From UBA1422 sp041859095 (lineage in GTDB: Bacteria; Bacillota; Clostridia; Peptostreptococcales; Anaerovoracaceae), in NCBI GenBank assembly GCA_041859095.1, contig JBHEKY010000016.1, forward strand, positions 1-64,000: a stretch of 64,000 bases of DNA, read 5' to 3'. A program made the translations under genes and the position numbers. Each line of letters begins with the position of its first letter. The first letter of the stretch is position 1. Shown here piece by piece: positions 50,616-59,996 of the stretch. The notes beneath the pieces are model-generated. The model was not told the DNA's origin. It saw only the letters and a program-made list of their open reading frames with translations, and did no database searches.

Positions 50616-51527
50616 CTAGTCTGCGAACAATAAATTTTTGAATATTTCTACGGTCTCTCTTGGTTCACCATTGACCATCAATGTTGAGTAATCGTTGAGA
50701 TAAAACCATCCGGTCACACCCCCATCAGCCTTTAGTTTGATCCAGTGAATATTGTCGGTTTCCGTAAAGATGACGTCGCTGCCTTTTGGTGCAATGATCG
50801 TGTCACTTGTTTGATCCTTGGCAGAAAGCAGAGGCAAATCTTCAAGTAATACTGATTTGCTCCACTCTTCGTATGGAACATAAGCGGTTTGGCTCTCCTG
50901 CTGCAAACGATCTAGCTCATTTAACCGCCACGTAGCCGGTGCCCACCAGGTCTGCAAAACACTGAGCCTCAGTTGCGCAGTGATGGTTCCATCTCCCGTA
51001 AAACTACAAGTTTTTGATTCAGGAAAGTCTGGTATATCTCCGATGTATGTCAACTCTCCTTCGCTGTACCTGAAAAAAAATGTAACTTGATCACTACTGG
51101 GGCCTTCATCTAGAATGGCAATCTCCAGCAAGTTATCTTTCGTGTCAATATCGACAATATAAAAACCGTCTCCCCATGGAGAATCCATGGTCATTAAAAA
51201 ATCATCATATAGCAGATCTTTGAATTCCGTACCATTGATGGTAAAGGAGCTGGCTACCGGAGACGATGTGTCATCTGATGAATCCAGGGTGTATTCGATG
51301 ACATCGTCTTTTCCGTCTCCATCCAAATCCACCACTGCCGGATTTCCAGAGGGAATATGCACCGGCATCTTCGATGTCTGGTCAATCATAACTGCATTAT
51401 CAGGATATTGCACCTCGTCAGGTTTTTCCGTTTTCTCTTTGCCGCAGCTACTGAAGCTGAAGACCACCGCCAACACCAGTGCAAGTACCAGTCCGCGAGA
51501 AACCATTCTTTGTTTATTACGATCCAT
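50616..51527 (-). CDS. Lipoprotein with EF-hand-like and SH3b-like segments
   Basis: 303 residues. Signal peptide with lipobox FSFSSC (Cys28), so it is lipid-anchored outside the membrane. An EF-hand-like calcium loop DLDGDGKDDVIEY lies at about residues 68-80. The C-terminal 65 residues resemble a bacterial SH3 domain (IIAPKGSDVIFTE, GWFYLNDY). Probably a cell-surface binding protein; the ligand is unknown. It lies upstream of the terminator at 50569 and downstream of the Smr gene on the same strand, 27 bases away. Confidence 0.8.
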   Translation of the reverse strand: MDRNKQRMVSRGLVLALVLAVVFSFSSCGKEKTEKPDEVQYPDNAVMIDQTSKMPVHIPSGNPAVVDLDGDGKDDVIEYTLDSSDDTSSPVASSFTINGTEFKDLLYDDFLMTMDSPWGDGFYIVDIDTKDNLLEIAILDEGPSSDQVTFFFRYSEGELTYIGDIPDFPESKTCSFTGDGTITAQLRLSVLQTWWAPATWRLNELDRLQQESQTAYVPYEEWSKSVLLEDLPLLSAKDQTSDTIIAPKGSDVIFTETDNIHWIKLKADGGVTGWFYLNDYSTLMVNGEPRETVEIFKNLLFAD

Positions 51528-51554
51528 AGGCTACCTCACCTAAACTGCTCATTT

Positions 51555-51893
51555 CTATTTGAGAAGAACAACCGTGATTCCCGGGTTCCCATCAATATGT
51601 CTGTTGTGTTCCTTCAACGTAGGACAGGTTGCCAGAAAAACGGTCTTTTTGCTTTGCCAGTTTTCTCCGTTTACCCAATCCTTGACGATACCAATCAATA
51701 CCGGTTGTGATAAGTTTTTGCTGACTGCCGGCTTAATGGTGCCTCCAGTACCAGTGGAACCATATCCATGAATCAATATGACTGCCTTAAACCCGGACAT
51801 TTTGGCAGTGGACAGTTCGTTTTTCATACGACGTACTGCTTCTTCCACTGTGGGATGCCCCTGCTCCAGATTTATCTGCTTCACTTTGCTCAT
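51555..51893 (-). CDS. Smr-domain protein
   Basis: 112 residues, mostly one Smr domain: INLEQGHPTVEEAV at the start (the LDLHG-type block is changed to LEQGH) and AVILIHGYGSTGTGGTIKPAV. Smr domains nick DNA or RNA, and stand-alone forms act in recombination or ribosome rescue. It overlaps the SPFH gene by four bases, so the two are coupled. The altered first motif may reduce nuclease activity. Confidence 0.87.
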   Translation of the reverse strand: MSKVKQINLEQGHPTVEEAVRRMKNELSTAKMSGFKAVILIHGYGSTGTGGTIKPAVSKNLSQPVLIGIVKDWVNGENWQSKKTVFLATCPTLKEHNRHIDGNPGITVVLLK

Positions 51894-52870
51894 TTTGCAG
51901 TTGCTTTTTTGACATTTTCAGGGCCTTTTACAATAGGCATCTCTTCTTCGTCCACTTCCTTCGCGATAGCCGTCAGAGAGCTTGCCAAACCTGCCAATCC
52001 TTGGATTTCGGATGGAATAATGATTTTGGTAGCTCTGCCATTGGCTGCTTTTTCAAACGCTTCCAGGCTTTTTATGACTAGCACTTCCTTGGATGGATAG
52101 GACTGAACCATCAGCTTGATTCCTTCAGCAGTGGCCTTTTGAACCAACATAATGGATTCGGCATCGCCTTCTGCTTTGCGGATGGTGGATTGCTTTTGAC
52201 CTTCCGCCTGTAAAATCACAGCTTCCTTCTGGCCTTCTGCAACAAGTATAGCTGAGCGTTTTTCACCTTCCGCACGAATCATGACTTCTCTACGTTCACG
52301 CTCTGCACGCATTTGCTTTTCCATGGCCTGTTGAATTTCTTTTGGTGGATTAATATTTTTGACCTCAACCCGGTTGATTTTGATGCCCCAGGCATCGGTG
52401 GCTTCATCCAGAACCAGTCTGATTTTGGTGTTGATCAACTCTCTGCTGGTCAGGGTCTGGTCCAATTCAAGTTCCCCGATGATGTTTCTAAGTGTAGTAG
52501 CTGTCAGGTTTTCGATGGCAGCCATGGGGTTTTCAACACCGTACGCATAGAGTTTCGGATCTGTTACTTGAAAATACAAAACCGTGTCGATTTCGATAGT
52601 GACATTGTCTTTGGTGATAACTGGTTGGGGCGGGAAGTCGGTGACATGCTCCTTTAAAGAAACCTTGTGAGCAACCCGATCAATGAGTGGAATTTTGAAA
52701 TGGAGTCCCACCTGCCAAGTGGCCTTGTAAGCCCCAAGTCTTTCTACAACGCAGGCATATGCCTGAGGTACAATCCGGATGTTGGTTACCACCAACCAAA
52801 CGAATAATGCAATCAGTAGAAATGATATGACTGCACCTCCTATTTCCTGTAATTGAAAATCGAAATACAT
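51890..52870 (-). CDS. SPFH/band-7 membrane protein (QmcA/stomatin-like)
   Basis: 326 residues. N-terminal membrane helix (about 11-30), SPFH domain (about 32-190; RIVPQAYACVVERLGAY), then a long helical region rich in Ala-Glu (VAEGQKEAVILQAEGQKQ). Forms oligomers in membrane microdomains with NfeD partners. The NfeD gene is directly upstream (ten bases), matching the usual pairing. It may scaffold membrane proteases or transporters. Confidence 0.95.
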   Translation of the reverse strand: MYFDFQLQEIGGAVISFLLIALFVWLVVTNIRIVPQAYACVVERLGAYKATWQVGLHFKIPLIDRVAHKVSLKEHVTDFPPQPVITKDNVTIEIDTVLYFQVTDPKLYAYGVENPMAAIENLTATTLRNIIGELELDQTLTSRELINTKIRLVLDEATDAWGIKINRVEVKNINPPKEIQQAMEKQMRAERERREVMIRAEGEKRSAILVAEGQKEAVILQAEGQKQSTIRKAEGDAESIMLVQKATAEGIKLMVQSYPSKEVLVIKSLEAFEKAANGRATKIIIPSEIQGLAGLASSLTAIAKEVDEEEMPIVKGPENVKKATAK

Positions 52871-52880
52871 AAAGATCCTC

Positions 52881-53333
52881 CTATTCTACTGGTGTGACAA
52901 TTAACTTCACACCTTCTACAGCGTACACTCTTACAGCTGTCCCTGCAGAAATGGTCGAGTTCTTGTCGGTGGCCAAAGCCACCCAGGTCAGCCCGTTTAA
53001 TTTGGCCTCTCCCGCGGAAAATGGTTTGATATCCTGTGTCACCATGGCTTCTTTTCCAATAACCGCATCAATATTGGTGCTTTCCAAGGTTTTCTTGAAA
53101 TGCTTCATAGCCCACGGCCGGGTCAACACCAACAGCAAAATGGATACGACAACAAAAATAACCACCTGAAGCGGAACAGATACGCCTAAAAGTGCGGCAA
53201 TAACCGCAACAACAGCACCTCCAGCAAACCAGATGGTTGTAAGTCCAAGGGAAAATGCTTCTATCACCGCCAAAACAAAGGCGATAATCAACCAGACCAA
53301 TGCCATCGGAATGGTGATTCCCAACAAAGTCAT
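52881..53333 (-). CDS. nfeD: NfeD-like membrane protein
   Basis: 150 residues from the ATG at 53333 (MTLLGITIP), with GGAAAGGAGG upstream; the longer form has no ribosome site. Two to three membrane helices, then an OB-fold domain (about 88-150; GKEAMVTQDIKPFSAGEAKL) typical of short NfeD1b proteins. It acts with the SPFH protein downstream. Confidence 0.92.
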   Translation of the reverse strand: MTLLGITIPMALVWLIIAFVLAVIEAFSLGLTTIWFAGGAVVAVIAALLGVSVPLQVVIFVVVSILLLVLTRPWAMKHFKKTLESTNIDAVIGKEAMVTQDIKPFSAGEAKLNGLTWVALATDKNSTISAGTAVRVYAVEGVKLIVTPVE

Positions 53334-53409
53334 AAATACCTCCTTTCCGGGCAACTTGCCCGTCCCTAACATAGTATCACTAAGCCTGATTCAGTGCAAG
53401 ACTCAGCCG

Positions 53410-54690
53410 TTATCGACCTTGGTTCTTTTCGAATAGCGCCGCTAAATAGGTACTTTTGACCTGATTGCTGGCCAAGATTTGTTTGGCAGGTGGCAATTTC
53501 AGCAAAGCCCCCAGGATGGACGCCATCATTCTATGGCTGGATAATACCTGATGGTCAAAGATCAGATTTTGGAGTTGTCCCCGCTCGATGGCCATCATCA
53601 CCACTCGATGGGAAGAATTTACCGGGGTAATAACCCTCTTCGCTCTGGGGCTCATGAGAATATATTTTTTGCTGCAAACCCCTGCACAAACACCACATCC
53701 TAAGCAAAGTCCTTCATCCACCTTTGCACGCATCGCCGTAGGATGACTAGGGTCATTGGTCGATACCAAGCTCATGGCCTCGACAGGGCAAATCCTCACA
53801 CACTTTCCACAACCATTGCAGTCGTCATTGACAAGTGGAAGGAAATTGGTGGTGGCAATGGGGTTTTGATATCCGAATTTGCGAGCGCCTACCATCGCTT
53901 CACAACAACATCCGCAGCAATTGCAGATATAGCCGGGCGTTTTTTGTATATTTTCTCCAAACTGTACAAGATGATGTTCCTGCGCCAAATCCAGTAGCTC
54001 CAGACACTCTGTCGCCTCTATTTTACGTGCATAACCGGCACGGCTTAAGGAGTCTGCCACGTTACCAAAGGTCATGCAAATATCCATCGGCGCATCGCAA
54101 CTTTCGCCCGTGTGCTGCTTTTTGTGACGACAATAGCACATTCCCACTGCGATATGGGGCGCCTGTTTGATGATTTCACTGGCCCGTTCGTAGTCCAAAA
54201 TATAGGTATCGGCATTTTCCGGCAGGTATTTTTCGTTGACATAGGTTCTTCCCATCGGGGTGCCTCCCATGCCTATTAAATGCTGCATGAAGTCCTCTTC
54301 CTCTGTAACATATTCATAAAACATTTGGCTCAGCAGCTTTTGATCCACATCTTCTCTGACCCTCATCAGGGAGAACTCAAAGAACCCCGCCATGGGTGGC
54401 GGCATGACATAGCTGGTCTCCGACTCTCTTTGAATGTCAATCAGCAGGCACTTTGATGTCAGTCGCTCTAGATGATAGGAAGCTTCTTTCGTGGATAGAT
54501 TCCAGCCTTTTGCTGCCCGTGCCACAGAGAACGGACGGATGGGCAGTTTCGCCAACAGTGCGGCATCTTCTTCTGTAATGAATACTTTTAGCGTTTTATA
54601 AAGTAGTTCCGTGGGAGGTGCTCCTTGTGGAAACTGATTTAGTCTTGCAACCAATTGTGCATAGCCGTCTTTTGCTGTGTGGTGTCCCAT
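53410..54690 (-). CDS. Iron-sulfur oxidoreductase-like protein with N-terminal winged helix
   Basis: 426 residues from the ATG at 54690 (MGHHTAKDGY), with AAGGAGATCATT upstream; the GTG at 54780 lies in the divergent promoter region. A winged-helix-like part (about 30-90), then Cys-rich segments MCYCRHKKQH, ICNCCGCCCEA and two ferredoxin sets CNGCGKCVRICP and CLGCGVCAGVC (about 290-345). Probably an electron-transfer or redox-sensing protein; the partner enzyme is unknown. Divergent from the thermonuclease gene. I place it in the clostridial 4Fe-4S binding protein group without assigning a reaction. Confidence 0.83.
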   Translation of the reverse strand: MGHHTAKDGYAQLVARLNQFPQGAPPTELLYKTLKVFITEEDAALLAKLPIRPFSVARAAKGWNLSTKEASYHLERLTSKCLLIDIQRESETSYVMPPPMAGFFEFSLMRVREDVDQKLLSQMFYEYVTEEEDFMQHLIGMGGTPMGRTYVNEKYLPENADTYILDYERASEIIKQAPHIAVGMCYCRHKKQHTGESCDAPMDICMTFGNVADSLSRAGYARKIEATECLELLDLAQEHHLVQFGENIQKTPGYICNCCGCCCEAMVGARKFGYQNPIATTNFLPLVNDDCNGCGKCVRICPVEAMSLVSTNDPSHPTAMRAKVDEGLCLGCGVCAGVCSKKYILMSPRAKRVITPVNSSHRVVMMAIERGQLQNLIFDHQVLSSHRMMASILGALLKLPPAKQILASNQVKSTYLAALFEKNQGR

Positions 54691-54804
54691 AATGATCTCC
54701 TTATAAGATTTATTCTCTTGTATTTTATCATGAAAATACGTTCTGACCAAGTATGAAATCATAGGCATGCTCTTCTCCACATGTTATAATAATAAGGATC
54801 AAAC

Positions 54805-55329
54805 ATGAAAGGAAGTGCATTTTTGAGAGGCAGAAAAAAAGCGAGTCTAATGGTAATCTTAACCCTCGTGGTGGCGATTGCATTCATCATCTTTCCGGAA
54901 GAGCCCCAGGGGGATTTGGCTGGACCCTACCCTGTTACCCGTGTGGTGGATGGGGATACCATCGTAGTGGCCATTTCCGGGGAAGAAAACAAAGTGCGAC
55001 TCATCGGTATTGATACCCCCGAATCCGTACATCCGGATGATACCCGAAACATCCCGTACGGCAAAATTTCATCCGAGTTTACACGTAACGCCCTAGAGGG
55101 CAAGTTGGTTTATCTGGAATACGATGTGGAACCTACCGATCGATATGGCCGGCTTCTGGCATATGTATGGCTGGATGATGTGATGTTTAACCGTACCCTT
55201 CTGACGGAAGGCCATGCGGTCTTGGCAACCTATCCGCCCAATGTCCGCTACGTTGACGAATTTACTGAACTGCAAAAACAGGCACGAGAGGATGGCAAAG
55301 GGTTGTGGGCAGACGAAATTTATGAATAA
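54805..55329 (+). CDS. Thermonuclease (staphylococcal nuclease homologue)
   Basis: 174 residues. N-terminal membrane/signal segment (about 13-31), then the SNase fold: RVVDGDTIVV (metal Asp), VRLIGIDTPES (Arg and Glu of the site) and DRYGRLLAYV (second Arg). All catalytic residues are present. It cleaves DNA and RNA with Ca2+ outside the cell or at the membrane. No lipobox. Terminator overlaps the stop. Confidence 0.95.
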   Translation: MKGSAFLRGRKKASLMVILTLVVAIAFIIFPEEPQGDLAGPYPVTRVVDGDTIVVAISGEENKVRLIGIDTPESVHPDDTRNIPYGKISSEFTRNALEGKLVYLEYDVEPTDRYGRLLAYVWLDDVMFNRTLLTEGHAVLATYPPNVRYVDEFTELQKQAREDGKGLWADEIYE

Positions 55330-55354
55330 AAAGGATTCCATAGGAATCCTTTTT
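55328..55354 (+). terminator. Terminator of the thermonuclease gene
   Basis: AAAAAGGATTCC and GGAATCCTTTTT form a stem around three bases. The stem begins in the stop codon. Confidence 0.85.
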
Positions 55355-55409
55355 ATTTGAATATCACGATTATGAAGTTTCTTTTTGTCATTTGTTCATT
55401 GTGATTTTC

Positions 55410-55820
55410 TTACTGTTCGACACCTAGTCTTTTGTAAGCGGCATCCAAAATGGTTTCTCCGTTAACCACAAAACGTTCATGCTTGCCTCTGGCAATGACA
55501 CCTGCCTTATCGCTGGCGACAAAATCCAGTGAAATTCGATTTCCGGTTACCTCTCTTACGGTAACCACCATCCAGACTTTTTCACCCAGCAACGTGGGCT
55601 GTTCGTGCCGAAGTTCCACGCTGCCTCCTACGGTGACGCTATCCTCAGAGACCAGCGGATTTAGGAGTTTCGCCGACGCACTGATTAGAATAGCCACAAG
55701 GGAAGGTGTGGACAGTAGATAATCCAACGCTTTTGAACCGTAATCTCCGATTGTGTCGCGTTCCAGGATTTCTTTTTCGAAGGTAATGGACATTCCTTCT
55801 TTAATTTTGTGTTCAATCAT
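55410..55820 (-). CDS. Hotdog-fold thioesterase (FlK-like)
   Basis: 136 residues, single hotdog domain. STPSLVAILISASAKLLNPL (a helix with the family Thr/Ser) and VTVGGSVELRHEQPTLLGEK match fluoroacetyl-CoA thioesterase-like proteins. The general role is hydrolysis of a small acyl-CoA; the FlK name does not mean fluoroacetate is the substrate. Monocistronic, AGGAGG ribosome site. Confidence 0.82.
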   Translation of the reverse strand: MIEHKIKEGMSITFEKEILERDTIGDYGSKALDYLLSTPSLVAILISASAKLLNPLVSEDSVTVGGSVELRHEQPTLLGEKVWMVVTVREVTGNRISLDFVASDKAGVIARGKHERFVVNGETILDAAYKRLGVEQ

Positions 55821-55912
55821 TTTTATACCTCCTTCCTACAATACGAATACTCATAAGATGGATTTATAATTAATTATAACACTTTCCGCGAAGAATGGCA
55901 CAAGTGGAAGTC

Positions 55913-56806
55913 TTACTCTTTTTTGATGTCTCCAAAACCCTTACCAAAACCCCAAACAGAATCGACTTGCATCAGGGTGACGAAGGCTTCCGGATCGATT
56001 TTGGCGATGCCACGTTTGACGCTGATGCTTTCACGAGGGGAACATAGCAGCCGGAGCTGATCTCTGGTTTGCCTAGTGAAGCCTCCCTCAACTTTGTGGA
56101 TGGAAAGGCCTCTTCCAATATCGTTCATAATGAAATCCACCAGTTCATCCGTCTTTTGGGTGATAATTTCCATTTGGACGATTTTGGACTCAAATCCATA
56201 TAGAACAAAGTCGATGGTTTTGGATAGGATTACCTGTGTCACTAGCGCATAAAGCGCAATATTTATGCCGAAGAAAAATGCTGAGGCAATGATGATAATA
56301 GCATCAATGGCCATTAATATTTTACTTTGGGAGATGTGTGGGAATGCTTTTTTCCGAAGAATCTTTGATAAGGCATCGGTGCCTGCAAAGGAGTACCCTC
56401 TCCAAAAAATCATGCCGGTGCAAATTCCATTGAACACACCACAAAAGATAACAGCTAGGAACATGTCCTTTACAGGAAGAAACGGGAGCTGCAAAAATTC
56501 AAAAAGCATCAATGCAGCCGGAAACATAATGGTCAGGAGCAAGATTTTTCGAACTTCACGGAAACCAAGGAAGATGGCTACCAAAATCAAAATGATGCCG
56601 GCGCCCCCATAAAACATCAGTGAAAAGCTAAAATCAATCTGGCTTTGAATAATTCGGACTATGCCGGTTAATCCCCCTGAAGTCAAGCCATACGGAATCA
56701 TTATAGAAACCGTAGAATAGGCTCCAATGGCACTGGCAGCTAATAGGATGAAGAAATCCAGAACTTGTTCTCTGACTTTTTCTTTCGTTATTTTTGGGGT
56801 TTTCAT
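55913..56806 (-). CDS. YitT family membrane protein (DUF161 + DUF2179)
   Basis: 297 residues. Five to six membrane helices (about 15-200) with SIMIPYGLTSGGLTGIVRI and GMIFWRGYSFAGTDALSKIL, then a cytoplasmic DUF2179 domain (about 215-290) of ferredoxin-like fold. The function is not established. It lies 24 bases downstream of the methyltransferase gene on the same strand. Confidence 0.9.
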   Translation of the reverse strand: MKTPKITKEKVREQVLDFFILLAASAIGAYSTVSIMIPYGLTSGGLTGIVRIIQSQIDFSFSLMFYGGAGIILILVAIFLGFREVRKILLLTIMFPAALMLFEFLQLPFLPVKDMFLAVIFCGVFNGICTGMIFWRGYSFAGTDALSKILRKKAFPHISQSKILMAIDAIIIIASAFFFGINIALYALVTQVILSKTIDFVLYGFESKIVQMEIITQKTDELVDFIMNDIGRGLSIHKVEGGFTRQTRDQLRLLCSPRESISVKRGIAKIDPEAFVTLMQVDSVWGFGKGFGDIKKE

Positions 56807-56830
56807 TTGTCTTTCTCCTATTTATAGTTG

Positions 56831-58177
56831 TTACTCATGGTGATGTGCTGTCATATCGAGGACATGAAAATAACTATTTCCAAAAACATCGCATATCCGC
56901 AGGCTCACCTTTTCGAATCGGTCATGCATTTTCTCACAAACGGTTTCGATTCGATCCTTCCCTTTGGCAAAGCACATGGTCGGTCGATGGTTCTTCCCGT
57001 CATAATCGAAATCTACACTCCAATAATCAATCAATTGCAAAGGATCTGCTTCGAGGATAGAATCGAGAACATTCATACTCTCCTCCTCAAGTGGCAAATC
57101 TTCAATATGAAGACGATAGTCCGAAATTGTAAGGCGAAGTAATATTTTATCGGTGAAAGGGGTCTCCGGGAATTCGCCTTGTAATGTGAGCAAGCCACTC
57201 CCTTTGACATGAAGGGCTTTTTCGACCAATAAGGCAAAAGCACCCTGTTCCTTGGCCAACCGCTTTTCAGTGGCTGTAACGGCCAATGAGCCCATGTCAC
57301 AGGCAATCCAGCGTCGGTTCATCTTGTGAGCAGTCGCTGCCAGGGTTCCCGCCCCGCAAAAGAAGTCTGCGCATAAATCTCCTTCTGAAGTGCAACTCTC
57401 CAAAATCCTTCGAATCAATGCTTCAGGCTTCTGGGTTGCGTAACCGGTTCGTTCACCTGAGGTCCTTCCAACCATATCAATCTGCCATACATCTTTCATG
57501 TTTACCATGGTGTACCAGCCTAAGTCATCCTTATACTCTTTGACTCCCTTGAACCGATAGGGTTTGTATTCTCTATTGTAGGATTTTTCCAATGGTATGG
57601 ACAGCGCGGGTTTAGGCGTTTTTCCATAAAACAATAATGTGTCATGCTTTCTGGAAAAATGGTTTTTGCTGGTACCGCCGGATTTATATAACCATACGAT
57701 TTCGTTGATAAAGTTTTTTTCTCCAAAGATGGCATCCATCAGGATTTTAACGTAATGGACAACATGCCAGTCAAGATGCACCCAAATACTCCCGTCTTCT
57801 GTCAGCAAGTCCCGCATCATAAAAAGTCTGGCGCATAGCATAGTCAGATAATCTTCGATGCCATGCTCCCACCGATCATCATATACCAGGGGTTTGATAG
57901 CGGGGATATCTTTCAGAAGCGGTGATTCAATCTTGATGCTGGCCTGATAGTTGCTTCCAGAATAGAATGGCGGATCCACGTAAATCAGCCGTATGCTGCC
58001 AGCCAGATTTTTTTCAGCGGCCAGATATTTCATGAATTGAAGATTTTCACCGTAAGCCAGCACGTTATCTGTATCCTGTCCTAAAATTTCCAGGGTATCA
58101 TATCCGGCACTTCCGGTGGTTTCGTATTCTTCTCTTGCCTGTTCCAAAATCTCAGGCAAACGCGTCAACAGACTCAT
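56831..58177 (-). CDS. Orphan DNA methyltransferase (beta class, N4/N6 amino)
   Basis: 448 residues. Motif IV YVDPPFYSGSNYQ (DPPF 68-71) precedes motif I DFFCGAGT (271-278), with TGYATQKPEALI (motif X, 244-255); this order is the beta class. The C-terminal 120 residues are an extra region with no motif I recognise. It would methylate an adenine or cytosine amino group; the recognition site is unknown. No restriction gene is adjacent, so it is probably an orphan or regulatory methylase. Its start overlaps the YgiQ stop by four bases, an odd coupling of a DNA methylase to a radical-SAM protein. Confidence 0.87.
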   Translation of the reverse strand: MSLLTRLPEILEQAREEYETTGSAGYDTLEILGQDTDNVLAYGENLQFMKYLAAEKNLAGSIRLIYVDPPFYSGSNYQASIKIESPLLKDIPAIKPLVYDDRWEHGIEDYLTMLCARLFMMRDLLTEDGSIWVHLDWHVVHYVKILMDAIFGEKNFINEIVWLYKSGGTSKNHFSRKHDTLLFYGKTPKPALSIPLEKSYNREYKPYRFKGVKEYKDDLGWYTMVNMKDVWQIDMVGRTSGERTGYATQKPEALIRRILESCTSEGDLCADFFCGAGTLAATAHKMNRRWIACDMGSLAVTATEKRLAKEQGAFALLVEKALHVKGSGLLTLQGEFPETPFTDKILLRLTISDYRLHIEDLPLEEESMNVLDSILEADPLQLIDYWSVDFDYDGKNHRPTMCFAKGKDRIETVCEKMHDRFEKVSLRICDVFGNSYFHVLDMTAHHHE

Positions 58178-59937
58178 AGGGTCCTCCCGGCTTTCTTCAA
58201 AGCCTTTTCCACAAGGGTCCGATTCTCTCTTTTATTAAAGTGAAGCAATGCTCGCTGCATCCGTTTATCCTCTGCTTTTTTTGCCACGTAGATGGGTTCT
58301 AAGGTAAACGGATCTTTTTCGGTATAATACATGCATGTGGCCAATGTCCCGGGGGTGGGATAAAAATCTTGAGCTTGGTCGGGAACAAATCCAGATTCTT
58401 TCAGGTATACTGCCAAATCAATGGCATCGTCCAGGGTGCAACCTGGATGGGATGAAATAAAGTAAGGAATTAAGTATTGATCCATCTGCAGCTCTTGATT
58501 GGTTTTTTGATATTTTGATTGAAATGCTTCATAAACACGTTTTCCAGGTTTGCGCATCCGCTTAAGGGTTTGCGGGGCGATGTGTTCCGGTGCTACCTTG
58601 AGGGTTCCGCTGACATGGTATTGACACAATTCTTTCAGGAATCGGTCGTTGGGATCCGCCATCAAGTAATCATATCGGATTCCTGAGCGGATGAATACTT
58701 TTTTGATTCCCGGCAGTTGTCGCACGGCGGTTAGGACATCCAAGTATTCGCTGTGATCCACTTCCAATTCTTTGCAGGGCTCCGGGAAAAGACACTCTTT
58801 ATTGGGGCACACTCCTTTGGTCAGTTGTTTTGTACACGAGGGATTATGGAAATTAGCAGTGGGTCCCCCGATGTCATGGATGTATCCCTTAAACTTCTGG
58901 CTGGTCGCCAATAGTTTGGCCTCTTTGACGATGGAGTCTTTGCTCCTGCTGCGGACCTGCCTTCCCTGGTGATAAGTCAGCGCACAAAAACTGCAACTTC
59001 CAAAGCATCCCCGGTTGGCTGTAATGCTGAATTGCACTTCTTCCAGCGCAGGGACTCCACCTTCTTTGTCATAACTAGGATGCCAGGCACGTTCAAAACT
59101 CAAATTGTATAAATCGTCCAGTTCCTCCCGCTCCAACGGAGGCTGGGGTGGATTCTGTATGACGAATAGTCCTGATGGTTGGTCTGTGTTATATCCTTCC
59201 ACCAACGTTACAGCAGTCAAACTGTCGTTGTTTCGGTATTGAATCGCAAAACTTTTGCAATACTCATCCTTGTTTTGCTGCAAAGATTCATAGTCAGGCA
59301 GCCTGCGAATGTCTACGCCGTCCGGCAGAGTCTTTGAGGGATAGCAGGTTCCCTGAACCCAGGATATGTCTTTGCCGGAAATGCCGGCATCGAGGGCTTC
59401 CGCCACTTCCAAAATGGCACGTTCTCCCATACCATAGATCAACAGATCCGCTTTGCTGTCCAACAAAATGGACCGTCTTAATCCATCTTCCCAATAGTCA
59501 TAATGAGCCATCCTACGTAGGCTGGCTTCCAGTCCGCCGAGAATAATAGGCACTTCCTTGTATGCTTCCCGCGCCCGATTGCTGTACACAATTACCGCTC
59601 GGTCCGGACGCTTGCCGGCTTCTCCCCCGGGAGCATATTTATCTGTCTTCCTGCGATGCAGGGTAACGCTGAAATGGTTCACCATAGAGTCCACGTTGCC
59701 TGAGGTGATTAAAAATCCGAGTCTGGGCTTTCCAAAACGACGAAAATCTGTGACAGATTTCCAGTCGGGTTGGGCAAGGATGGCTACCTTGTATCCATAC
59801 CGCTCCAGTAAACGTCCAATGATGGCCGCGCCAAAGGAGGGATGGTCCACATAGGCATCCCCTGTAATCAAGACAAAGTCAGGTTGTTGCCAACCCAGCT
59901 TATTCATTTCTTCATCTGTCAGTGGTAAAAAGGTCAT
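58174..59937 (-). CDS. YgiQ family radical SAM protein
   Basis: 587 residues. Radical SAM Cys motif CFGSCSFC (about residue 308-315) in TANRGCFGSCSFCALTYHQG, plus the N-terminal cobalamin-binding-like region (TGDAYVDHPSFGAAIIGRLL) and the C-terminal YgiQ region. A third Cys set CPNKECLFPEPC lies at about 374-385. The product chemistry is not known. It heads a run of four overlapping or close genes with the DNA methyltransferase, on the minus strand. Confidence 0.93.
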   Translation of the reverse strand: MTFLPLTDEEMNKLGWQQPDFVLITGDAYVDHPSFGAAIIGRLLERYGYKVAILAQPDWKSVTDFRRFGKPRLGFLITSGNVDSMVNHFSVTLHRRKTDKYAPGGEAGKRPDRAVIVYSNRAREAYKEVPIILGGLEASLRRMAHYDYWEDGLRRSILLDSKADLLIYGMGERAILEVAEALDAGISGKDISWVQGTCYPSKTLPDGVDIRRLPDYESLQQNKDEYCKSFAIQYRNNDSLTAVTLVEGYNTDQPSGLFVIQNPPQPPLEREELDDLYNLSFERAWHPSYDKEGGVPALEEVQFSITANRGCFGSCSFCALTYHQGRQVRSRSKDSIVKEAKLLATSQKFKGYIHDIGGPTANFHNPSCTKQLTKGVCPNKECLFPEPCKELEVDHSEYLDVLTAVRQLPGIKKVFIRSGIRYDYLMADPNDRFLKELCQYHVSGTLKVAPEHIAPQTLKRMRKPGKRVYEAFQSKYQKTNQELQMDQYLIPYFISSHPGCTLDDAIDLAVYLKESGFVPDQAQDFYPTPGTLATCMYYTEKDPFTLEPIYVAKKAEDKRMQRALLHFNKRENRTLVEKALKKAGRTL

Positions 59938-59996
59938 AATTCACGTATCTCTCTGCGTTTCCCCATTCAACGGATTTGGTTCTCCAAAGGGTTGGT

